Source: Methylacidiphilaceae bacterium (GTDB taxonomy: Bacteria; Verrucomicrobiota; Verrucomicrobiia; Methylacidiphilales; Methylacidiphilaceae). Taken from it: a stretch of DNA of 6,060 bases. The notes under the pieces were generated by a model. The model saw only the letters and a list, made by a program, of their open reading frames with translations, made no database searches and was not told the origin of the DNA. Shown piece after piece: positions 1-5,387 of the stretch. The position numbers were made by a program, and so were the translations under genes. How positions within the stretch are numbered: position 1 is the first letter of the stretch; every line of letters starts with the position of its first letter. Location of the stretch: assembly GCA_028687155.1 (NCBI GenBank), contig JAQUAR010000110.1, forward strand, positions 1 through 6,060, given 5' to 3'.

Positions 1-1187
1 GCGACATGGTCCCAGAATCCGCCGTACTCGTCGTAGGTGAGGAGAATCACGCACCGGGACCAGTAGCGGGACGTCTGAACCGCCCGGATGAGCGCAAGGA
101 TGTGCTTCTGGCCCTCTTCGACACTCAAATAGCCGGGGTGCTCGTTTTCTTTCCCCAGGGGCTTGACGAAGCAGACCGCCGGGAGACGGCCGTTCTTGAG
201 ATCCGCAAGGAAAGCGGCTTCGTCCTTGAGATGAAGCTTCCCCTCCGGAGTCTGCGGACTATAGCGGGCAAAGTAGGCGAAAGGCTGGTGGTGGAAGCGA
301 AAGGTCGGCGCCGGGTGTCCCGCGACCGCGTCTCCCCAACCCCCCGAATACCAGGCCCAGGAGACTCCCGCCTCGCTCAGCCGATCTCCAATGGTTGGAG
401 CGGCGAGCGGGGGGAGCAGATGGTCTTGCGGAGTTTTAGCCTTGTGGGGCGCCTGGGCTCCTTGCACCGATCCTACCACGTAGCCATCGGGCGTGATCTT
501 GCCGTCTTTATGGAGCCCCGTCAGGCGGCCCGCTTCGTCCAGGACCGGCTCGGCGACCCATTCGCCCGGAGGCATGTCGGGCCACCGCGGCGTCTGGCAG
601 GAGACCAGCCAGATGTGGTTGAGGAAGGAGGAGCCGAAGGCGCTCTGGAAGAAATGATCGAGCACGGTGTACTCCCGAGCGAGGGAAAAGAGGGGGAGGC
701 GCTTGCTCTCGTAATAGCCCATCGGAAGGGCGCCGGTGGTCCCCCAGGCGACATACTGGTTATTCGCTCCGCCGGCAATCTGAAGTTGGCAGTGGTAGAA
801 GGAGTGAGTCGGATCGGGGGTCAACTCGCGCAGCGAGACATAGGAGAGGAGCGGGAAGGGCCGGTTGGGGAGGTGTTCGGGAAAGCGCCGATCGGGCTGC
901 TCGCTCTTGTCGTCGAGAACCGGAGGGAGCTGCGGGTAAGGAACCCCAGAACGATCGACCTGGACCGCCGCCTCCCCCGCCTCTGCGATCCCTTCAGCAC
1001 CCGGGAACTCGCCCAGGAGGTTGTCGAAGCTATGGTTTTCCTGGAAGAGAAGGATGAAGTAGTCGACGGGTGCCCCGGCGGGAGGTGGCAGCGCGGCGCC
1101 TGCGGCCATTGCGCGGAAGAGAGGAAGGAGAAGGCAGAAGAGCTGCAGGCTGCGCGAGAGAGACCGTTGGCCGAGTCGGGAGATCAT
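1..1187 (-). CDS. Secreted phosphoesterase, phospholipase C / acid phosphatase family (3' part beyond window)
   Basis: Predicted exported phosphomonoesterase or phosphodiesterase of the alkaline-phosphatase superfamily (PF04185, which includes bacterial phospholipase C and AcpA-type acid phosphatases). 395 codons are visible; family members usually exceed 450 residues, so roughly the last fifth is missing. Residues 1-32 form a signal peptide: Arg-containing N-region, hydrophobic LQLFCLLLPLF at 14-24, then small residues (AMAAGAA). Family signatures in order: FQENHSFDNLLG (48-59; E50 and N51 are likely metal ligands), GGANNQYVAWG (139-149), MGYY (156-159), FGSSFLNHIW (184-193; probable nucleophile Ser), WAWYSGGW (277-284), FRFHHQPF (296-303), KPLGKENEHPGY (342-353) and TYDEYGGFWDH (384-394; metal site). 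The ATG at 1187 is the only plausible start; no start codon lies between it and the receptor stop. It follows the receptor stop by 22 bases, so the two are probably co-transcribed. No Shine-Dalgarno is visible. The family is well supported; the substrate (phospholipid, phosphomonoester or other) is not determined. Confidence 0.9.
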   Translation of the reverse strand, partial: MISRLGQRSLSRSLQLFCLLLPLFRAMAAGAALPPPAGAPVDYFILLFQENHSFDNLLGEFPGAEGIAEAGEAAVQVDRSGVPYPQLPPVLDDKSEQPDRRFPEHLPNRPFPLLSYVSLRELTPDPTHSFYHCQLQIAGGANNQYVAWGTTGALPMGYYESKRLPLFSLAREYTVLDHFFQSAFGSSFLNHIWLVSCQTPRWPDMPPGEWVAEPVLDEAGRLTGLHKDGKITPDGYVVGSVQGAQAPHKAKTPQDHLLPPLAAPTIGDRLSEAGVSWAWYSGGWGDAVAGHPAPTFRFHHQPFAYFARYSPQTPEGKLHLKDEAAFLADLKNGRLPAVCFVKPLGKENEHPGYLSVEEGQKHILALIRAVQTSRYWSRCVILLTYDEYGGFWDHV

Positions 1188-1209
1188 GGGTTCTATGGGG
1201 GTGGGCGGC

Positions 1210-3918
1210 TCAAAAGCTGGCGCCGATGCTCCCGTAGAGCGTGAAGGGCGCTCCCGGATAGCCGAGCATGTAGCCCGCCTGATAGGCAGAGGGAACGTTG
1301 GCGTTTCCGGCGGTGCCATAGTAACCGCCACTGGTAATGTATTCGTAACCGTTGTAGTTGAGGTCGGTGATGTTCATCAGGGTCAGGTTGAAGTTGATCA
1401 TCCGCTCCCGCTCGAAGAGGCGCATCGGGACCGCCGCGTTGATCGAGGCGTTGAGGGTGTAATACTGAGGCATCGTCTGTCTGCTTGGTGCGCCGGTGTT
1501 GTTGTCGAAGACATACTGCTCCCCGTTGAAGATGAACCAGAGGCTGGTGCGGATGGAGACTTTGCCGACCTGCTGGACCTGATAGATGCCTCCGGTGAGC
1601 ATGACACTCGGCACATAGGGGACATGGCGGCCATCATAGCTTACGGCGTGCGACGTACCCGGACTCTTGACGTAGCTCGTATAGGTTGCATCCTCGACCG
1701 CTCCGTTCATGAAGAGGTGAAAGGTGCCGATCGGGTTATCATCGAGAAAGAAGTCGCCTCCCTGGTAGACCGAAGTCCCTAGCCCGGTAATCGATTGGCC
1801 GACGAAGTTGACCGTGTTGATCGCCTGTTCGGCGAAGCGAAGCCAGAAGTAGTTGGCGCCGAAAAGCATATTGTTGAGTCCGGGTAGCTTTTCAAAGTGG
1901 GTCTTGAACCCCGCGATCGCATATTGCGCCAGCGACAACCCATAGTAGGAGGCGGGAATCTTTTGAAAGAGGCCCCCTCCGCCGCCGACCGTATCGGTCT
2001 CGTACGTTTCCGAGTAGCTGCCGTATAGGGCGAGCCAACGAGTCACCTCCAGGTTGAGGAGAATCGAAGGCTCGAGGCCGCCGAGGTGCCGGGTGGCATT
2101 CGGCAACTTTCCTTGGTTGCCTCCCGCGTTGTATAGATACGCTAGGGGGAACTGCTCCTGGGCGTTCATTGAGTAAGCGGTCGTGAAGACGTCGTAGCGG
2201 ATGCTTGGTATAATCTGAAGCGCCTTGATCGGCTCGATCGTGTCCTGGAGATAGACTGCGATATCGGTCTGATCCCAATAATTGTTCCGATATGTGCTGT
2301 TCGGGGTCAGCTCCCCGCCTGGAATGGCCGTTCCAGGAAGGAAGTAGCTCGGATTGTAGAATGCATTGCGGGTGTTGTAGGTGGAGGAGATGTAGTAACC
2401 CCCCACGTCGACCGTATTGTAGGGGAGGATCTTGGTCAAGCCGATCTGGTCTCCGAAATCCGATTCGGATGGATTGTTGTACTCATAGGCGTTGGCAACA
2501 TTTTCAAAGAAGTTATAATACCGGCTGTGGAAGCGGTTTGAACCGTTGTAGAAGAGCATGTTGTGCAGAGTCGTCGTCTTGTCGTCGTCGAGGTAGATGT
2601 TCTGCTTGGCATAGGCGATCTGGGTCGACTGGCTGTCGAGCTTGCGCCAGGTATCGTAGTTGAGATTACTATAGTAGCCGCTGGTCGCCTGGCTGTACGG
2701 AGTGCCGGCGATCGGCATGCCGCTCGCGCTCTGGCCGTTGACCGTCACGTAGGGGTTGGCGCCGACGGGGAGAATGGTGGGCCGGTACCCACCCGCATCG
2801 GCGTACCAGGCGCCGAAGCTGATGTCGCCATGGTTGAAGTTCTTGATTGTCTTTACGTAGGCCGCGTACTGGTAGCTGGGGCTTCGGAATCCGTCCCCGG
2901 ACATCCGGAAGTTGTTGCCGTCGCCGACTCCGCCCGCAATCACCGTTGACCAGCCGTGGATGTTTCCGGTCCGGTAGTCGGCGGTCATCATCTTCTGGTT
3001 GAAGCTTCCGTAGATGATGTTGACATCGGCGCCCGAATGCTCGGTCGGCTGGATCGGGGTGAACTCCACCATGCCGCCGACATTGTCATACCAGCGGCCG
3101 GCCGCCGTTGCCGGGCCGTAGGTGACGGCGGTGCTCGAGATCATCTGCATGATCGGCACCGACGGAGACTGCCAGAGGCCGCTCGAAACATTGTTCATCG
3201 GCACCCCGTCGAGCGTCATCATGATCGAGGCCCCGCCGGTGTAACCACCGAAGCCGCCCCAGCCGTTCCCGATTCCGTTGATGGAGACGGTGTACTTGGT
3301 GGCCCCGGTGTTGCCATAGCCGTTGACATTTACACCCGGCGAAAACTGGAGCACCTGGGCCGCGCCGGCCACCGGACCTGCGCTTGCCGCCATGTTCTTG
3401 TCGATCACGCGGGTCGTCGCCCCGGACCGGAAGATCTGTTCCTGGGTCGGTGCTTGCGATGCCCCTGGCACGAGATCGGTTGGCGGGTCGAGTAGAGGGT
3501 TGGGATCATCCTCCGTAACGAGGGTGGTGGGCATCTGGACTACGCCGTCCTTGCTGGTTGGCATGGTCGGTTCGGTTCCGTCTCCGGAGGAAGCGTTCGG
3601 GCTTGGGGAGTTGACGGCGAGGAGAGGCTGAATGTCGGCCAGATCCGATCCGGGAGGTCTGGCGCCGTACACAGAAGAGAGTCCAGTGGAGGCCGCGGGA
3701 GCGGCATCCCAGGACTCCGGTCCCCCGCGCAGAGCGGGGGGTTCGCTTGCGCTCTCCTGCGGTCCTGAGAGGCTGTCGTCCACTTTCGGGATTCCGGGGT
3801 CGCCGGCTCGCGTCTCTTGCATGCTCAGCAAGAAAGCGAGGAAGAGAAGGGAGAGGGATCGGGAAGCGGGCCATGTCCAAGCGAAAAGCCCATTCAGCAA
3901 CCTTTTCATACTCATCAC
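1210..3918 (-). CDS. TonB-dependent outer-membrane receptor
   Basis: A 902-residue outer-membrane active transporter that would take up a scarce ligand using TonB-ExbBD energy. Signal peptide: residues 1-38, hydrophobic core LSLLFLAFLL, likely cleavage TRA|GD. A low-complexity Pro/Ser/Asp-rich stretch (about 39-160) follows, with a possible TonB box near 124-136 (DGVVQMPTTLVT). The plug domain is about 165-290: VLQFSPGVNVNGYG, a Gly-rich loop (217-229), the hallmark MTLDGVPMNN (234-243) and AVTYGPATAAGRWYDNVGG (264-282), which matches the family's 'GP.a..yG...GG' element. The rest (about 297-902) is alternating aromatic and polar beta-barrel sequence. It ends in SIGASF with a C-terminal Phe, as expected for Bam-dependent insertion. 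Start: GTG at 3918, ATG at 3915 and ATG at 3909 are in frame; AGGAGGAGG at 3927-3935 lies 8 bases from the GTG and 11 from the first ATG, so 3918 or 3915 is likely. It is the first gene of a unit with the phosphoesterase and lies about 110 bases downstream of an 11-bp repeat array. The ligand is unknown; an organophosphorus compound or a metal is possible. Confidence 0.93.
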   Translation of the reverse strand: MMSMKRLLNGLFAWTWPASRSLSLLFLAFLLSMQETRAGDPGIPKVDDSLSGPQESASEPPALRGGPESWDAAPAASTGLSSVYGARPPGSDLADIQPLLAVNSPSPNASSGDGTEPTMPTSKDGVVQMPTTLVTEDDPNPLLDPPTDLVPGASQAPTQEQIFRSGATTRVIDKNMAASAGPVAGAAQVLQFSPGVNVNGYGNTGATKYTVSINGIGNGWGGFGGYTGGASIMMTLDGVPMNNVSSGLWQSPSVPIMQMISSTAVTYGPATAAGRWYDNVGGMVEFTPIQPTEHSGADVNIIYGSFNQKMMTADYRTGNIHGWSTVIAGGVGDGNNFRMSGDGFRSPSYQYAAYVKTIKNFNHGDISFGAWYADAGGYRPTILPVGANPYVTVNGQSASGMPIAGTPYSQATSGYYSNLNYDTWRKLDSQSTQIAYAKQNIYLDDDKTTTLHNMLFYNGSNRFHSRYYNFFENVANAYEYNNPSESDFGDQIGLTKILPYNTVDVGGYYISSTYNTRNAFYNPSYFLPGTAIPGGELTPNSTYRNNYWDQTDIAVYLQDTIEPIKALQIIPSIRYDVFTTAYSMNAQEQFPLAYLYNAGGNQGKLPNATRHLGGLEPSILLNLEVTRWLALYGSYSETYETDTVGGGGGLFQKIPASYYGLSLAQYAIAGFKTHFEKLPGLNNMLFGANYFWLRFAEQAINTVNFVGQSITGLGTSVYQGGDFFLDDNPIGTFHLFMNGAVEDATYTSYVKSPGTSHAVSYDGRHVPYVPSVMLTGGIYQVQQVGKVSIRTSLWFIFNGEQYVFDNNTGAPSRQTMPQYYTLNASINAAVPMRLFERERMINFNLTLMNITDLNYNGYEYITSGGYYGTAGNANVPSAYQAGYMLGYPGAPFTLYGSIGASF

Positions 3919-3926
3919 TGACTAGT

Positions 3927-3935
3927 CCTCCTCCT
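3927..3935 (-). promoter_or_regulatory. Shine-Dalgarno site of the TonB-dependent receptor
   Basis: On the minus strand this reads AGGAGGAGG, a doubled anti-16S match. It sits 8 bases before GTG 3918 and 11 before ATG 3915. It therefore favours one of these two starts over the ATG at 3909. Confidence 0.75.
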
Positions 3936-4007
3936 ATCTGCGCAATGTCTATCCAGGGCTGCGTCGAAGAGCCGCAAGAAAGGGCCTGCACGATAGATAG
4001 GTTAAGA

Positions 4008-4035
4008 ATGATGAGCAATTAAAATAGTGTTACAA
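4008..4035 (-). promoter_or_regulatory. Tentative promoter for the receptor-phosphoesterase unit
   Basis: On the minus strand, TTGTAA (4035-4030, inside the first 11-bp unit) and CATCAT (4013-4008) are separated by 16 bases. Each matches the sigma-70 consensus at four of six positions. The weak -35 embedded in an activator repeat is what an activator-dependent promoter would look like, and it would give an untranslated leader of about 80-90 bases. Other AT-rich hexamers (TATTTT at 4026-4021, TAACCT at 4004-3999) are alternatives, so the exact start is unresolved. Confidence 0.25.
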
Positions 4036-4170
4036 ATATGTGACAAATATGTTACGACTATGTGACAAAGATGTGTCAGAAAGGTTGCTGGAACGTGACG
4101 GAGAAGTGGCGAAACGGTTACAAACAGGTTACGGCTAGATGGCGATCTTGTTACGGTTGTGTGGCAGCGC
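4028..4170. repeat. Array of thirteen tandem 11-bp units, Pho-box-like operator
   Basis: From 4028 the sequence divides into thirteen consecutive 11-base units without a single insertion or deletion. Examples: TGTTACAAATA (4028), TGTGACAAATA (4039), TGTTACGACTA (4050), TGTGACAAAGA (4061), GGTTACAAACA (4116), GGTTACGGCTA (4127), TGTTACGGTTG (4149). By position: G at 2 in 12 of 13, T at 3 in 13 of 13, T or G at 4 in 13 of 13, A at 5 in 8 of 13, C at 6 in 13 of 13; positions 7-11 drift. The five units nearest the receptor are A/T-rich and most alike; the distal ones are G+C-rich. On the receptor-coding strand the core is [TC]G[TC][AC]AC, and units such as TTTGTCACATA recall the 11-bp direct repeats (CTGTCAT plus four A/T-rich bases) bound by PhoB-type OmpR-family regulators. 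The repeat structure is directly visible. Its role as a regulator array for the receptor operon is inferred. Confidence 0.85.
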
Positions 4171-4488
4171 GCGGACAGCGGCGGAGGGTTGGGAGCGATT
4201 AAGGATGCGAATAGTCGTCAGGAATCCTTCTGATCACTCAATGCCCGGCATCTCTAGGGCAAGATTCCGCTTGCGGCTTTTCGTCGAAGACGACGAGTCG
4301 AGGAGCCCGTGGAGTCGGGAAAGGGAAGATGAATCGGCAACAGCGGATGCGGCTGTTGATTCTTTGCGCCCAGGAAGCGAATGGCCGGAAGAAGGGAGCG
4401 ATTCCGAGCGCGTAATTGGCACGGGCTCTGCACCGCAGCCTTAACGAATCCCCTTGCGCTCTTTCCTCAAAAAGAAGAGGATACTGTC
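4171..4488. other. Intergenic stretch without a convincing gene
   Basis: About 320 bases between the repeat array and the DUF302 leader. The open frames here have no start-site signals and encode Arg/Ser/Glu-rich sequence resembling no family I know. Visible structure: a perfect hairpin TCGTCG-AAGA-CGACGA (4281-4296) and a longer inverted repeat at 4331-4362. The promoter of the DUF302 gene should lie at the right end; GATACT (4480-4485) is a possible -10, but no well-spaced -35 was found. Confidence 0.6.
4331..4362. repeat. Inverted repeat (11-bp stem with 3-base bulge)
   Basis: CAACAGC (4338-4344) pairs perfectly with GCTGTTG (4352-4358) around the 7-base loop GGATGCG. GAAT (4331-4334) pairs with ATTC (4359-4362) outside a three-base bulge. 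A short TTT follows on the plus strand. It could be a weak terminator or a transcript structure, but no gene ends just upstream on either strand, so its role is open. Confidence 0.35.
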
Positions 4489-4494
4489 ATGACA
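4485..4494. promoter_or_regulatory. Perfect 10-bp palindrome, possible operator
   Basis: TGTCATGACA equals its own reverse complement. It sits directly after a possible -10 (GATACT, 4480-4485) and overlaps the start codon of the small leader ORF. This is a reasonable place for a dimeric repressor upstream of the DUF302 gene. A 10-bp palindrome can arise by chance, so this is a suggestion only. Confidence 0.25.
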
Positions 4495-4569
4495 AGTAGG
4501 CTTGCTCACCGGACGCTTCCCTTCGGAAGCAAGATGCGGCGCGAGCCGGAAACCGGAGCGATGGGATGA
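4489..4569 (+). CDS. Possible 26-residue leader ORF overlapping the DUF302 start
   Basis: ATG at 4489 opens a 26-codon frame (starts MTSRLAHRTLPFGSK, ends EPETGAMG). Its TGA (4567-4569) overlaps the DUF302 start codon as ATGA. AGAGGA (4476-4481) lies 7 bases upstream and could serve as ribosome-binding site. The peptide is basic and Arg-rich and resembles nothing I know. No run of one amino acid suggests classical attenuation. If translated it would couple ribosomes to the DUF302 start; equally, it may be a chance frame in the 5' leader. Confidence 0.3.
   Translation: MTSRLAHRTLPFGSKMRREPETGAMG
4515..4530 (+). repeat. Small hairpin in the DUF302 leader
   Basis: GCTTCC (4515-4520) and GGAAGC (4525-4530) form a perfect 6-bp stem around CTTC. 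CTTGCT (4501-4506) is also complementary to AGCAAG (4528-4533), which overlaps the right arm, so two alternative pairings exist. The element ends 35 bases before the DUF302 start. A regulatory switch is possible but unproven. Confidence 0.3.
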
Positions 4570-4958
4570 AGACCTCATATGGATTTGGGAAGGAAGTGGC
4601 GACCTCGTTCGAGGAAACCGTCCCCAAGGTGGTGGAGGCTCTGCGCAAGGAGGGATTTGGCATCCTCTGCGAAATCGATGTGGCGGCGACCCTCAGGAGC
4701 AAGCTGGGCAAGGAGATGCCCCCGTATCGCATCTTGGGAGCTTGCAATCCTCTCTTGGCCCATCAAGTCTTGGAGCTGGATCCGTCCGTTGGACTGCTGA
4801 TGCCCTGCAACGCGGTCGTCCGGCAGGACACCTCGGGGAAGGTCCATGTCGAACTTTTGGATCCCTCGGTGATGCCCGCCATGATCCAGCGGTCGGAGAT
4901 CGAGCCTTTGGCCGCCGAGGCAAAGCAGCGGCTCCAGAAGGTTTTGGACTCGCTGTAA
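4566..4958 (+). CDS. DUF302 domain protein
   Basis: A 130-residue protein that is a single DUF302 domain at full family length. Family hallmarks: GFGILCEIDV (30-39), a TLRSKLG segment (42-48), PPYRILGACNP (52-62), VGLLMPCNAVVR (75-86) and VHVELLDPSVM (93-103). C60 in GACNP and C81 in MPCN are the family's typical conserved cysteines. There is no signal peptide or membrane segment, so it should be cytoplasmic. ATG 4566 is chosen because GGAG (4555-4558) lies 7 bases upstream; ATG 4561 is in another frame. DUF302 proteins have no generally agreed biochemical role, and I do not assign one. It may be preceded by a small leader ORF with an ATGA overlap. The gene to the right begins 429 bases away and is probably separate. 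The minus-strand neighbours start from the other side of the 4023-4488 gap. Confidence 0.92.
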   Translation: MKTSYGFGKEVATSFEETVPKVVEALRKEGFGILCEIDVAATLRSKLGKEMPPYRILGACNPLLAHQVLELDPSVGLLMPCNAVVRQDTSGKVHVELLDPSVMPAMIQRSEIEPLAAEAKQRLQKVLDSL

Positions 4959-4961
4959 CGA

Positions 4962-5028
4962 GCGCCTCTCCGCAATTTCGCATCCGGATCTCCCCGTTCC
5001 CAAGCTCGGTTCCACGCGGGAGAGGCGC
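4962..5028 (+). terminator. Inverted repeat after DUF302, possible terminator or mRNA-end structure
   Basis: GCGCCTCTCCGC (4962-4973) is complementary to GCGGGAGAGGCGC (5016-5028) with one extra base in the right arm, giving a stem of about 12 bp around a 42-base loop. It begins 4 bases after the DUF302 stop, as a transcript-end structure would. No U tract follows, so a classical intrinsic terminator is not supported; 3'-end protection or Rho-assisted termination is possible. Confidence 0.35.
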
Positions 5029-5343
5029 GCGGGAGAGCTCGAGGCTGGGTGCGCATTTGCTGGCGGCAAAATCGGCGCGCGATTGGGACAAGCGCCATCC
5101 TCGCCTCTTTCTCTCTCACTCCCTCATCCCCCTGTCTGCCCTGCAAAGAAAGCGCGAAAGGGATGGTCAAATGGCCTTCCTTCTGGTAATAGGCCCAGCA
5201 ATATTGGTTTGGGCGATGGGGCTCGCCCGAGAAAAGACCGCTCACCGATTGGGCTGATAGCTCCTACCACGGGTCTCGCAACGCGAGCCATCACGGGGAG
5301 GGAAGGAGCATTGGTTAGACGCGGGGATCGGGGTGCGGAGGGT

Positions 5344-5370
5344 CCAATCGAACCGGCAGGGATCGGTTGG
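5344..5370 (+). promoter_or_regulatory. Hairpin immediately before the MFS ribosome-binding site
   Basis: CCAATCGA (5344-5351) pairs with TCGGTTGG (5363-5370) as an 8-bp stem including one G-U pair, with an 11-base loop. AACCG (5351-5355) and CGGTT (5364-5368) offer an alternative shorter pairing. The stem ends one base before the purine-rich Shine-Dalgarno. It could influence ribosome access, or may be incidental in G+C-rich DNA. Confidence 0.3.
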
Positions 5371-5371
5371 G

Positions 5372-5379
5372 AAAGGAGG
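5372..5379 (+). promoter_or_regulatory. Shine-Dalgarno site deciding the GTG start of the MFS gene
   Basis: AAAGGAGG is a near-perfect anti-16S match, 8 bases before GTG 5388. No ATG in the same frame is placed as well, since the next one (codon 54) already lies in the second membrane segment. This fixes the GTG as start. Confidence 0.8.
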
Positions 5380-5387
5380 CACATCGG

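Larger units (their letters stand above)
4959..5387. other. Intergenic region between DUF302 and MFS genes
   Basis: This 429-base stretch has no convincing gene: frames open on both strands carry Pro/Arg/Gly-rich sequence with no family signature. It contains an imperfect inverted repeat just after the DUF302 stop (4962-5028), a pyrimidine-rich tract (about 5101-5141), the palindrome CAATATTG (5199-5206), a hairpin GGGCGA-TGGGGC-TCGCCC (5211-5228) and a hairpin before the MFS start (5344-5370). No tRNA was recognised. The MFS promoter should be here, but I could not place it. Confidence 0.6.

Noticed and set aside
6..1244. Long plus-strand open frame (412 codons) antisense to the phosphoesterase
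   Set aside because: Its product is Arg/Gly/Glu-rich without any family signature, whereas the opposite strand encodes a clear signal peptide and all PF04185 motifs.
3506..4018. Minus-strand frame of 170 codons starting in the receptor promoter region
   Set aside because: It overlaps the receptor N-terminus in another frame, has no good ribosome-binding site and no recognisable domain.
4028..4170. CRISPR array or minisatellite reading of the tandem repeats
   Set aside because: Units are 11 bp with no unique spacers, which excludes CRISPR. Selective retention of positions 2, 3, 4 and 6 argues against a neutral minisatellite.
4281..4296. Perfect hairpin TCGTCG-AAGA-CGACGA as a terminator
   Set aside because: No T tract follows on either strand and no gene ends beside it; a 6-bp stem is common in G+C-rich DNA.
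4139..4444. Plus-strand frame of 101 codons in the gap before DUF302
   Set aside because: The start lies inside the 11-bp array, there is no Shine-Dalgarno, and the composition is typical of non-coding G+C-rich DNA.
5101..5141. Pyrimidine-rich tract as a functional element
   Set aside because: The C/T bias is real, but I found no mirror symmetry or motif that would support a triplex-forming or Rho-loading role over simple composition.
4502..5257. Plus-strand frame of 251 codons overlapping DUF302
   Set aside because: It is out of frame with the clear DUF302 gene and has no domain or plausible start site.
5340..5362. tRNA T-arm-like GGTTCGATTGG on the minus strand
   Set aside because: The flanking bases do not form a T stem, and no anticodon or acceptor stem could be folded around it.
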